Assembly: GCA_012932295.1 (NCBI GenBank)
Contig: JAAONU010000003.1
Location: 29,188,361-29,252,360 of the forward strand
Direction of reading: 5' to 3'
Length of the DNA: 64,000 nt
DNA from: Cyclina sinensis
Lineage: Eukaryota > Mollusca > Bivalvia > Venerida > Veneridae
Below the pieces are notes generated by a model, which saw only the letters and a program-made list of their open reading frames with translations, was not told where the DNA came from and made no database searches. Shown here piece by piece: positions 1 to 13,400 of the stretch (position 1 is the first letter of the stretch; each line of letters begins with the position of its first letter). The translations under genes and the position numbers were made by a program.

Positions 1-3000
1 GGTTGCTTCCCCTTCTATCAGATCCATACTGCTGGAGTCAGTGGAGAGAAGTACCGAGGCCTCACATCAGATCTTACTGCAGGCCGCCTGGCAAGGTGAT
101 ATCAAGGTTGTCACTAGGTTACTGGTAAGCTGTGTTCATTTTATTCTTGTCCAGCTAGAATGCATATTTGAGAAAATTAAGTATTTTAACCTCATTTTTT
201 GCAAGAAAAATGCGAGTCGTTTTTTCATTAGTAGTCATAAAGCAGTTTGTTAAAGGCATCTTGCACAATCGAGCATGGATGTAAAAGATAAGGTCAAAAA
301 TGATTTGGCAACAAGTGCAGTAGTATTATTTTAATTAATGTTTAATTTAGGTTTTTATTTTGTTAAATATTGTTACCTTGATATTAAACTGAAAGAAAAT
401 TGTGTTGCATTGTTTAATACTTACAGTAAAGGACATAAAAGTTATGAAACAATATTTGTTAAAAACTTACTAATGTTACTTAAATAATGACATAAGGTAA
501 ACAATTCAGCTGTTTTAAGCAATTAAATGGAACCATTTGTCTTAAAGAAGATCTAGATTAAATCAGCTGTGTAATGGTAGTATAGCTAGTATACCTTCCA
601 CAGATCAGCACATTTTTGTTTCTTTGTTAAATAACTTGAATGGTTAAGAAATAAGTCATGTGTACAGCTTCAATACTTTACTCAATACAGTAATTCTGAC
701 AATGCTGGTTCAGAAATGGTAAAAAGTAACAAAGCACCTGAACTGAGAAACATTGTGTATACATGTTTAGAAGTCTTGATTCTGCCTTGATTCTGATTTA
801 TCATTTTTACTTGAGAAAATAAGCTGTTTTACATACAACTTGTCATTCAATAAGAAGGTAAATAAATATAAGTCAGGGTTCTGATCCTCGCCAAGTTTAT
901 CATGACAATCTTAATAGCTCCCTTTGTTAAACTTAAACTTTTGTAATTAAATAAATATACAGTATATTTAGATGCTGAGGTAATAAAAGTACCTTGTAAG
1001 AATAAGAGGATTACTTTAACTAAGGTGTATAAATGCATTGACCTATTTGATTTAATAGCTCTTTGATAATTGTTTATTGCAGAACTTTATATGCTATCTT
1101 TCTCTCATTAGTGGAATCAGTTGATTTTCTCCAACAGAGTCCATATATTAAATCATGAACTTTCTTAAAAAGTTTTATGGTTGTTTTTTTTTTAAGAGAC
1201 CCAGTTCATCAGATATAATAGTGATATTAATCTGGACAGAATCTTGGCCTACTATAGGTGATATTACAAAATTAACTAAACCCACCAGCCTTTTGATAGC
1301 CTTTCATTGAGTTTATTTTAGGAATCAACTTAGTCCTGTTATGACAGTTCTAAAGGTTTTGTCCACAGTAGGAAGTGAGATATGACAAAATTTTAGACAT
1401 TTTGAACAAATTTAGATATCAGTTGAAGTAACCTTTTGGACTATAATATTATAAGGAAAACTCAAGATTATATGTACCGGTAAGTATTAGATACAAACAT
1501 CAGGGTGCTCTTTCACAATGTTACAAAGTCATTTCTATTGATAGAATTCTTTTGGAAATTCCCTTGGTTCAGTCTGGGAAATCTTACCTCATAGCTGACA
1601 CTTAGCAGCATTATTAAGGCATTTTCAGGTGAATTCCCCAATGCTTGTTCCATTATTTGCCATTATAAATTTGCAGTATTGAACTGTGGATCAATTATAT
1701 CAGTAAATATAGAGCAATATCAGAACAGTATTAAGGACAGCAGTGTCCTGTATCACGCCCTGTTAACTTAATTTCTTGTTTATTGCTAATCAATGATAAC
1801 CTAGTGAATGTTACAATGTATTGATGAACAAGAACTTGGTGTTGATTGAAAAACAGAAAGAGAGTTTTGCAAGTTAATGTGAAAATAGTATTGAGGGCTG
1901 CAGTCATTTTGTTTGCAGTAGTTGCTTAAATTGGTCCTATACCAACAAGTATTTCCTGTTCCAAAAAACTACAATTTTCTCAAAGCGATATGTTCTCAAC
2001 AATAATCATCTTTTAAAAGCATAAAATGCATATGTTTTTTTACATAAAAAGTCATTTTATGACACACTTCTACAACATGGAAAATTATAAAGCATTTCAT
2101 GGGTCAGTGTGAGAGGTTTAGTTCTGAAGGTGTTTAGTTCTGTTTTGCCTCTTTATTTCCTACAGAGGCACAGTAACAGCTTCATCTCATGTTGTCTTAC
2201 CTACTTGCAGAGTCAGAAGAAAGTGTTAGACATCAACTGTAAGAATGCAGATGGCTTCACCCCTATTATGTTAGCTACACGTGATATGCAACTGTTTGAA
2301 AAACTTGCTTCACAAATGTCAAGGAGTTATAATCCAGTAGAAGTTGTGGCAGAACTTGTGGCTGCGAGGGCGTAAGTTACATAAAATGATAAGGTTATCT
2401 TACAGAGAGTCAGTTTTAAAATGTCTTCATGAAGTTGTATATAAGTCTTTTATAATTAGCGCTTGAGAGTTTTGTAAAGTGAAAACCCTGTAGTTTATTG
2501 TGCCTTTTTGCAATCCTTTCGTTGAAAAGTTGATACAAGTTTCTGTTCTTGTTACCAAGTGAGTACTTTTAAAGCGACTGACCCACAGAATTTTGCTGAA
2601 AATTTTTTTTCTTTAAAATTGAAGAGAATTAAATATACTATGGAAAAACATAATATTATGCTTCTATACACTATGAAAAAGTTTTGACTAACCAGGATTC
2701 AAACCCACGACCTTTCGGTCAGTAAAATGTAGAGTGACGATCTAGACCACTGAGCCACAGCGCCAACTTTTAAGGTTGCGTCAAAATTAATCTTATAACT
2801 TAAAGTATCTATCCCGTGACTAACGTGGTAAATTTTTTACCGATAAAAGTGTGTAAAACTTTATATTTTGATGTTTTTCTGTATCAAAAAATGAATCAGT
2901 AACTTAGTTTAAATATGTTCTTCACAATTGCAGCAAAAATTTCAAGATGTAAGAACATTTTCTTTTTTTTCATCGTCGGCCCATCTGTGAGTCAGTCGCT

Positions 3001-4834
3001 TTAAAATAGGCATTAGATTCTTGTATTTCTGTCTTGTTAGCTTTTTGAAGTATATTTTGTTAATAAATTTAGGATTTAGTTATCTGACAGCTATTTTAGC
3101 TGATTGATACTATGGTTATTGAAGTGGGTAACAGGTGAAGATATAAGGTTGTATTTTTACACAGTGGCCATTGTAATCTGCCTGCAAATTTTAATTCTTT
3201 GTCATACTTGAATGTGATTGAATTTATCATAAAAGAAAAAGGCATCAGCTATGCATTATAATAATTATTTACATTGTTATTTATAATGTTATGACTTATC
3301 TTTTTTCTAGTGACCTGCATGCAACAGACTCTGATGGTAAGACTTGTGTGCACCATGCCTCACAGGCCAAGGCCCAGATAGCCCAGAGTGTTCTAGCTTC
3401 TATCATTTCAGGAGGACCTGACCTAGGTAAAAGAGATTTTCAGGTTTTATATTTGTTTGCTTTAAGGTACTTTATCTGCCTGTTTTGTTTAACTGTTTTA
3501 GTCTGATACTCAGTCCTTTCTCTGCTGCCCTTCTTTAGGGAGCTGTCTCTGTGGTCCAGTGATTGAAGTTGTTGATTTCCGTTCACTTAATCTCACAGTG
3601 ATTGATGGCTTGGGCCCCACTACTGACTGTTACCATTTTAAGTTGGGAGTTTCTAATGGAGAAATGAACTCTCATACTGGTCCTTCCCAGGAATGAATGG
3701 TGGTCAGATTAATTGCTTGCCAGATATGACTTTGACTGTTAGAGTGAGTTGAACTCAAACCAAACTAAGTCATATTCATGATCTGAATGTAAGTATTTTG
3801 ATAAAGTTGTTTTCACAAAAGATCATGTGACATTGTTAAGATGATTATACCTTTCAGAACAAAAGGATAAGAGAAGTTTTGCTCCCTTACATTGTGCTTC
3901 CCTGACAGGAAATGCTGACTGTATCAATACACTGCTAGATGGGGGCTCACAGGTCAACTCCAGGGGTTTTGCAGGAGCCACTGCACTCCATATTACCGTA
4001 AGAGACTGTTTTTCTTTATTGCAAAATTGTACTCAAGAGGAATTTAGGGACATTTTCATTTCATTTATTTAACCTTTTGAGGAAATGTCTTACAAGGTTT
4101 TGACATACTGATTTTGAGAAAACCTCTCTGACATTTTCTACCTAAAAGTTTGTAGTTCTTCAGCTAAGTACTATATGTTTCAATGTTCTCTTCATTGGCA
4201 TCTGGTGCCCCTAATAGTGTAATGTGCAAAAATAAACAGAAATTTAGAAATGCAAGACATGTGGTTTATCTTTAAAAGTCCCCTAAGAATGAGCAAATAA
4301 TTTCAAAGTTGTTCCAATACTGTAAAGCATTGTCAATGATAACGTACTTTGCATGATTATTTAAACTCATTAACAAGCTGACAAGTTCAGTCTCTTCGAG
4401 GCATATAGATTCATCTGAAAGGTACCTTAAAATGTGTTCTTAATTTCACCAGTCATACAACAATCATGAAAAAGCTACATCAGTGCTGTTAGAACATGGT
4501 GCCAATGTTACACTTACTGATGATAGAGGGTTAACTCCCTTGGATTTTGCCAAAACTCGGAAAATGAAGAAAAAGCTACAGGAAGCATGGACTGAAGTGA
4601 GGACCTCCAAGTCAACAACAAATTTGGGGCCAATTAGGGCCCTTAGTAGAGAAGATTTAAGGTCATCAGTTGAAGATTTAACCAAACGACGGAAAGGAGA
4701 AGTTATATTTGAGGTAGCCTGTTTTTCTGTCACTTCCTATAAGTCTCATAATGAAGCAGCAAACTGTAAAACAAACATGACATTGTTGAACTCAGTTTCT
4801 GAACTGATTAAATAAAATTTAAGTCATTTTTGTA

Positions 4835-4872
<38 letters not shown>

Positions 4873-7800
4873 GTGCCTTAAATTTTTCTCTGTATTTCAT
4901 TTTCTGCAAAGTAATTTAAAATTGTACATAATGTATTTCAACTAAATAATAAAGAAAATGTAGAGAAAATTTGTTGCATCTGAAATCCTGTTGTCTCTAT
5001 TTCAGGGGCTACCCAGTAATCCATTTAGTGATTCTAACAAGAAAGATTCTATTGCTAGTAAGTACCAAAAAATAAATAGCTCCAATATAAGAATTGTTTT
5101 GAGCCTTCAAAACTGAAATCATTTAATCTCAACTTCTTTCTATATACATTTACAATTATAAATAAGTGGCTTTACACCTAAATGAACTGGTGTTTCAGAT
5201 GTCTAAAAGTTATCCTTACACTTTTGATATATTGAAAAATTTTCATCCAGAAAACAGCGAATTACGAAGGACAAAAAGTTTACGAGAGCTAGGAAGTCTT
5301 CGTATTGACATGTTACATGATATGTGGTTTCCAAAAAATCTGGATCTCACAATTCCCAGATACAAAAAGGGTTTGTTTGAAATATTGGGATTGAGTTTGT
5401 AATAGGTTAAAGGTTTTATGATAATATTTCTTTTCTGTTATATTTTGGAGAGAGGAATATTCATGTAGATTTATTTACCAATGTTTTCTTTTATTGTATA
5501 ACTTCTTTTCTTACTGGGGTGTGTGTTTTTTTTTAAGAGTTTTTTTTTTACCTTTTCTTTTGCTCAGCTATTATTGTGTCTGTGTTAAGCAACTGATGTA
5601 TAAAGCAGCCCCTTCCCGCCACCACCTTTCCCGAATGTTGTTTTTCTCCTCTATCCCTTAACCTGCTGGAACCGAAAGTGGTTAGCCTTTGCCACCAGTA
5701 TAGAGCCAGGCCAGCCTGCACATCCGTGCAGACTGACCAGGCTCTATACAGCTGGTAGCTCAATTTTTATCCCCCCGCCAAAGGCGGAGGGGATATTAGG
5801 AATGCCCTTCGTCCGTCCGTGCATCCGTGCGTCTGTGCGTCCGTCCGAAACAATTTTGTCTGGAGCATAACTCCAAAACTACTTGAGGGATTTTATTCAA
5901 ACTTCATACACTGACAGAGCACATTGGTAGGTAGTGCAGTGTGCAAGTCCAATAACTCTACCTTGCCTTTTTTTAGAGTTATTCCGCTTTATCAAATTGA
6001 CTTGATAAATTTTGTCTGGAGCATAACTCCAAAACTACTTGAGGGATTTTATTCAAATTTCATACACTGACAGAGCACATTGGTAGGTAGTGCAGTGTGC
6101 AAGTCCAATAACTCTACCTTGCCTATTTTTTAGAGTTATTCTTTTTTATCAGAATTACTTGATAAATTTTGTCCGGAGCATAACTCCAAAACTACTTGAG
6201 GGATTTTATTCAAACTCAGTACACTGACAGAGCACATTGGTAGGTAGTGCAGTGTGCAAGTTCAATAACTCTACCTTGCTTATTTTTAGAGTTATTCCCA
6301 TTTATCAGAATTACTTGATAAATTTTGTCCAGAGCATAACTCTAAAACTACTCGAGGGATTTTATTCAAACTTCATACACTGACAGAGCACATTGGTAGG
6401 TAGTGCAGTGTGCAAGAACAATAACTCTACCTTGCCTATTTTTAGAGTTACCCATTATCAGAATTACTTAATAAATTTTGTCCGGAGCATAACTCCAAAA
6501 CTACTTGAGGGATTTTATTCAAATTTCATACACTGACAGAGCACATTGGTAGGTAGTGCAGTGTGCAAGTCCAATAACTCTGCCTTGCCTATTTTTTAGA
6601 GTTATTCCCCTTTATCAGATTTACTTGTTTACATTTTAAAAATCCCAGCATATACATGTTTATCTAATTCTTGAATTCTTGAACTTATTATCCCCGCGAA
6701 AGGAGGAGGGGGTATTAGAAATGGTTTCTGTCCGTCCGTGCGTGCGTCAATTCCAGTTTTGTCGGGAGCATAACTCCAAAAGTACTTGAGTGATTTTCTT
6801 CAAACTTCATATACTGAAAGAGCACATTTGGAGGAGGTGCAGTGTGTAAGAATAATAACTCTACCTTGCCTACTTTTAGAATTATTCCCCTTTATCAGAT
6901 TTAATTGAAAAACTTTGTCCGAAGCATAACTCAAAAAGTGCTTGAGCGATTTTCTTCAAACTTAATACACTGACATAGCACATTGGTAGGAAGTGCAGTT
7001 TGCAAGAACAATAACTCTACCTTGCCTATTTTTTGTGGGATTTTCTTCAAACATTATTACATTGAGTGTTTGAAAGTACAACCTTCAGGTAGCTTCTTCC
7101 CGGCGGGGGGATTAACCATGTGTAACATGGCTCTTGTTGTATTTTGATATTGAAATCCCTTGAACTTTGAATGGACTGTTCCAAATTCAAAGCTGGGCAA
7201 ATTCATTACAAAAATTCAGCAGGTACAGGGCTATTGTCATCAACAGTTTCATCTTCTGTTTCCAGTGCTTCTTTTAAAGCTTGGTAATTATATACATCAC
7301 ACATTGTGTTTGTTCATCATTATGTTTTTTTATAACTTCAGTTTTAGGTGATGGAGTTGTCTGTCAGGAAATCTATGAATTGGGTACTGTTTCTGTGGGT
7401 TTTTTTTCTTCTGTGCATGTTGGTTTGCTTTAAGTCAATGTCTAAAACATTCTGAAATGTCCTTGTTCGTTTGAAGCCTTTTAGCTGTTTTATAGATTAA
7501 TGTTTTACTTTTTGGTTACTGACATTTTTGGTGCTGGGTAAAGATGCAGGTCTTTATTTATCTGTTTGATTCAAGATAGTATGTTTCGAAAGAACAGATG
7601 ATAATACACATGAACACATGTACACAGATACTTTGTACACCATTTCCCTAAAGAAAGGACAGACTTTGTTAATTGTCTGTTTTATTAATCTGATATTTTG
7701 AGAGTTATTTGTAAAATGTTAACATTGAAATTTTGAATAATTAGGCCCTCAGTATTTATAGTTCTGTTTTGCATTATCTGAACATTTTATATTATTATTT

Positions 7801-10374
7801 AGATTTATTTACCTTACTTAGCAGTTACATGTAGAAAATGTCTGAATCAGAGATTCCATGGTAGACCGCATAATTATTTTAGAATTGATAAAGTTAGTAC
7901 CATGAAAGTAATAGACCCTTGCAGATATAATTATGAATGTTACAGATTTGATAAGCATTAGTACCAGCTGTTACAGAATTAAAGACAGTATTCGATGTCC
8001 AAAAAATAGTTGTAAGATGTCGTTTTTTGTAAAGAACGTTTAGAAAAAAGAAAGTAAAACCAGTTTCGAGAAAACTTAAAGCAATGGTATTTACTTTTTC
8101 AAACCTTGTTTGACATATTTTTTTAGTAAGTTTTGAACTAAGATATCTTGATGGCTTGTATTATTTCAGATCCAAAAGGTGTAACAAGACATTTAAGTCT
8201 GAAAGAAAAATCAAGAGGGGAAGATGAGTTTTCTCAGCCTCACTATAGGTGAGTTACTCCCCTTGATAGAATACTTTTGTCACTGTTAATTAGTTACATT
8301 AAGGTTGAACTTTCATTCAATGCAGTAAATATGAACAAAAGAGTAAAATGATGGCTTCATATTATGCCTTTTAAAAAGACAAAATTTTGTTAAAATTTAG
8401 TGGGCTTGCCACAGTTCTTCTGAGATCAAGAAGTGCTCTAGTTCAGTTGTACAATGAAACTTTTGAACTATTTAGAAGAGCGTGAACAAGGGAGGTAATT
8501 CTGTAATTTCTTGTTTACAGGGACAGTATACGAAAGTTGGGACAGGTTAGAAACCAACAGAAGCCGTCACCACTGCCGAGAACCAAGTCACGAAGCACAG
8601 AAAGACTGCCAGTGATCAGTCCTGATCGAATCAGTTCAGACCGTAATTTAGAATCTCCTGTCATGTTTGGAAGAAATTCAAGGGCCAGAAGGTCATTTGA
8701 GGATAGAAAACAAGGTTGTTGTTTTTGTTTCATTAACAGTCCTTAGGTTCTTCATTGGCTTGAAAAGTAAGCTGTTTTAATTCATCGTTGATTTTTATGT
8801 AAACATATGGGTTTTGCATATTTTACAAGCTTATGTTTCGCCTTGAAGGTCGAAGTAGAAAAGGAAACCCATTGACTGCTAGAGAGGGCTCCAACCTTAC
8901 AGATGATGTGTTTGACCGGCTTACCCCAGGGCCGCCTTCTCCTACCCCCAGCATGCACAGGCGTAGTGAGTCTGATCCTAACAGGGTGACACCAAATCTG
9001 TTGGAGATTGCAGCTTCATGTGAACCTTACTTACATGGACAAAAAAAAGGTAGGTAATAGTTTAGTAGTTCCTGACTTTGTGTTAGTATTGCAACATGTT
9101 ATTGTTCTTGTCTGTAATATTAAAGTATAAAGATAGGTTAAAGCTAGAATATAGTTATCAGAGTGACTAACTATTTCCATACAAAAGAATTAATTCTTTT
9201 TTAATTATTCTTGTATGACATGAACTGAATTTAACAAATGATTTGAAATCCTATCAAGAATAATATTATTGTTAAATCTTTATTCATCTGCATGCCTTAG
9301 ATTTTCTTTTTGAAAAGTGACCATGAGTAGATTTCTCCTGCAAAAGTGACAAATTATTTTTGGAGATAGCTTTAACTATCTAGAAGTATTGTATGGTTGT
9401 GGATTTCTATTTAAGCAGTTGATAATTTGCAGTTCTATTTTATATTATTATCTTTGAATTATATTTGTAAATTTGTGTTTAAGGAAATAGTACTAACTTT
9501 TGGATAATTTATTCAGATGTACTTTAACTGTTCTACCTATTGGAAAGACAGAAATACCCTGAGTTGTTTTGCTGTAGATATTTCTATCTGATGTCTTCAT
9601 CAAAGTACAAATGTATTTGTAATTTAGGGTTTGTTTTGTTTAACTTTACACAAAACTAACCAAGTGCTGAAAGAAGAAAATTAGAGGGGATAGCCAAAAG
9701 GTTTTATTTACTTTTTTTTTCTAACTATTTTTTACCATGATTTAAAAAAATTATAGGGCAAAATTTTATTTTGATAAACTTTTAAGAATACAATCATGTG
9801 CTGTAAGATGGTTAAAATGCTGGCACAATATCAGGTCAACCACCCAAATTCTAAAATTGAAATTTTCTTGAACTTTTTATTGAATTGGTAGGAAATATAA
9901 GAAAACTGACAATTTTGTAGCAAAATGCCCATTCATTTTTTGCACACAAACTTTTGAAAAAGAAAAATGTCAAAGAAAATGATGTTTGAAGACAAATTAT
10001 AAGCAGAGACTTTTACACAATTTTGTTTTAATCTTGATAGTGTTGTGGCCTAGAGCATAGCTTCCTATAATTGTGTAAATACAACCTCTGACAACTGCGT
10101 CAGGAAATTGATACTTTGGCTCAGTGGTTAGAGTGTTGGTCTTCATTGTGCTAAGATCAAAGTTGGAATCCCGCTCTGGATTGTGTATTCTAAGATGCAT
10201 AGTATCTTTCTTTTACTGAGTTTCATGTTCGTAAGAATAGACACTCAAGTAGATATAATGAATACTGCATTTGGGACAACTTTAGTTACACAATGTTGTA
10301 AGGAATTGAACAAGAGGTGCGGTGCAGGATGTCTGAGTCCTAACTGGAAGCCAAAATCATACCCCCCCCCCCCC

Positions 10375-10407
<33 letters not shown>

Positions 10408-13400
10408 CACCATTACCCCACCACCATATTCACTGTACTTGGCATGTGACCCTGCTTGTTCTTGAAATGTTGGAAGGCAGACACTTCAGTTACATCGAAA
10501 AAATGCAGTCAACAGTGAAGATGCTTACACAAACAGGATTGGGCACCATTGATGTTGCATTGAGTCTGGTGGAGTGCATTGTGAAAAAAAGATGACATTG
10601 ATGTTCACATTGAATGCTTGACTCGTGACAGTTGACTTGACTAATTTTGCTAAAATTTTACACAAAAAGTAATGAATACAAAGAATGAAGATTTTATTTC
10701 TTTTGTCCACAAACTTTTGGCTATGCCCTCATAAGATCAACATTTTATGTAGCATTATTCATGTGAAGTTTATACAGCAATACATCTTAAGTGGTTTAAC
10801 TGGTGTTTGGTGTTTCTTAATGTGTGTTTTGTTTGCTTTTATGTAATCAGGAAGATCATACTCTGTCAATTCTAACCCTGCTAACGACCTTGAAGCTAAT
10901 CGGTTTACTCCAAACCTGCAAGAGTTCTCTCCCATGCAAAGGGAAGGAACCACAACTAGTATTCTGAGGGAGGCTACTCTAATGAGTGTGTGCTCCTACA
11001 GGACTGAAAGTAGAATGTCAACTAACTCTAACTCCCCAAGGAATCTTAACCTTGGTATGTTTTCTCTTTAACAGCGTATTGTAGTATTTGTACTTGGAAA
11101 TTTGAAAAAAGGATGCTAAAAAGAGGATGTATATTCTTTTCACAATTTTATTTCTGTTTTACAATCAATTGAAAGGTGTATTAGCTTAATTATACATCCG
11201 CAAATGAAGTTTGCAGAGGAGTATACTGGAATCACCCTGTCGGTCAGTCTGTCACATTTGACATCTTTACCTTTCGTTGCGAACTCCATCTTCAGTTTTT
11301 AACTGATTGAAATGAAACTCGACAGGAATGGTCACTAGGCAATATAGATGTGCAAGACATCTTTTTGATGCATATCCATACAGGCATTACAGAGTTATTG
11401 CCCCTTGAACTTATTTTCCTTTTCCGGTAGGTCTGTCACGTTTGACCTCTTTACCTTCTGTCCCAAAACTTCTCCTTCACTTCTCAACTGATCAAAATGA
11501 AACTTGGCAGGAATGGTCACTGGGCAATGAAGATGTGCAAGACATTTTTTTTTATGTAAATCAATACAGGCATTGCAGAGTTATTGCCCCTTGAACTTAT
11601 ACTTTTTCTGGTCAGTCTGTCATGTTTGACTTCCTTACCTTGCATCGCAAACTCCTCCTTCAGTTTTCAACTGATTGAATTGAAACCTTTCAGGAATAGT
11701 CACTAGGCAATGTAGACGTGCAAGACATATTTTTGATGCATATCCATGCAGGCATTGCAGAGTTATTGCCTCTTGATTTTATACTTTTTCCCATGTTTGT
11801 AAATTGTATACCTTGGTCGCAAACTCCTTCAATTTTCAACCAATTGAAATTAAACTTGGCAGAAAAAGTCACCAGGCAATGTAGATGTGAATGACTTTTT
11901 TTATGCAAATCCATGCAGGCAATGCAGAGTTATTGCCCCTTGAACTTATACTCTTCCCCATTTTTGACTAATAGATACCTTGCAGTTCAAACTCCTCACT
12001 TTGTTTTTCAAGAGATGGAAATGACATTTTGCAGAGATAGTAATTAGGCAATGAAGATGTGGTTCAGTTTGATGGAACAGCATGAAACATGCATTACTCA
12101 ACGCAGACCCTAACAAGCACTATTTTCATACTTACATGTGTTACTATTAAAGCCTGTACTATAATAACTCTAGATTTGATTCTGCTGTTGAGTCAATGTG
12201 CAGTTGCAGGGGTATTTGTCATCTTCAATGACTGTTCTAGTTCATTATGCCTAATAAAATCGGTTCACCTTCAGAGGTGAAATAGTGAGACTAAAGCTAA
12301 TTGCCTTTATTTTGAAAATTGAAGAAAAACTATTTTAAAGGTGCCTATCATGTTGGTTGTTTCTTTTTCAAATTTCCATCCAGCTTACATAAAAATGTGA
12401 TGTTTATTAGAAATAGTAATTGGGGAAATGGAGCCTTTTTTCAGGTATTTTCAGTAAAAAAAATAGACTTTAAAGTATATTTTTTACTGCCATCTAAATT
12501 TGGGAATAATTAAGGTTTTTGTGACATTAATAGATGTCTACATATGTGAGATTTGAAATAAGGTTTCTTTTACTTGACTTATTTGTCAATTTTCAGGTCA
12601 AATGTTGAGCAAATCTAAGACCCCTGTGCATCCCTTGTATGGTCCAAGCTCCAACAAAGTGATCCCACCAACCCCAACCTTTATTACTCAGAGATGTGAT
12701 GGCAAGTCAGAGGTAAGAACACATAAAAAGAACTACAAAACAGGACCACTTTGCATGCACAAGAGGCTTGTAAATTCTTGCAGATGTTTGATAATCAGTT
12801 TTCTCAATTTTATTATCATTCATTTCATGATGGTCATCTTTTGCAGGTCACCTTTTGTTAAGAAATAAGCTTACTGCTTTATAAGTTTTATTCTTCAACA
12901 GCTGTTATGGTTTCTGCTGTTCCCTGACAGTACTTGGTTTGATAGTTTTAATTTACAGATTCACAGCTTTTTGTTCTGTTTTAGCATGACTTTTCTCCAA
13001 GGTCAGATGAGGATTTGGAGATTAACAGGGATCAGCCAGAACTGTCTCGATCCAGGACAATTTACAAAGACGAGTTTATTTTGGAGGAAAGCAGACCAAA
13101 GGACCCCTTTATCCGAACACCTTCTTCAGGAAGTGAAACAGTGTCCTCAAGTGGAAGCAGCCATTTATCTGGTTCACCAAGAGATTCCCCTTTATCCATG
13201 AAAGACAGACAAATGAGAACTGAGAAAAATAAGTTCACAAAACCTCAGCAGCCAAAACAACAAGTGATTGGTAACTCAGTAGTTGTTGGTACTGTGAAAG
13301 GAGTTTCTTCAAAAGTACGGGATACATCATCACCACTAATTGTAAACAGTGCAAATGTGACTAGTGCAGTTAAACATTCAAATATAAGTGAGAATAAACC

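Larger units (their letters stand above)
5655..7230. mobile_element. TTAA-type MITE copy 1, split by a Helitron/pearl-like insertion
   Basis: Terminal repeats CCCTTAACCTGCTGGA (5655) and the inverted TTCAGCAGGTACAGGG (ending 7230) are flanked by a 4-bp duplication CTAT (5651-5654, 7231-7234). The two halves (5655-5768 and 7139-7230) match the uninterrupted 206 bp copy at 42465-42670, whose 4-bp duplication is TTAA. Both copies therefore show a 4-bp target duplication and CCC-starting ends, resembling non-autonomous piggyBac-type elements. It lies in the intron after the 5167-5370 exon. Confidence 0.75.

Noticed and set aside
7160..7351. Short plus-strand frame
   Set aside because: Starts in the MITE tail and has no splice support.
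10111..10183. Functional tRNA gene
   Set aside because: A and B boxes are visible but no acceptor stem pairs; the same applies to 2689-2766 and 43951-44020.
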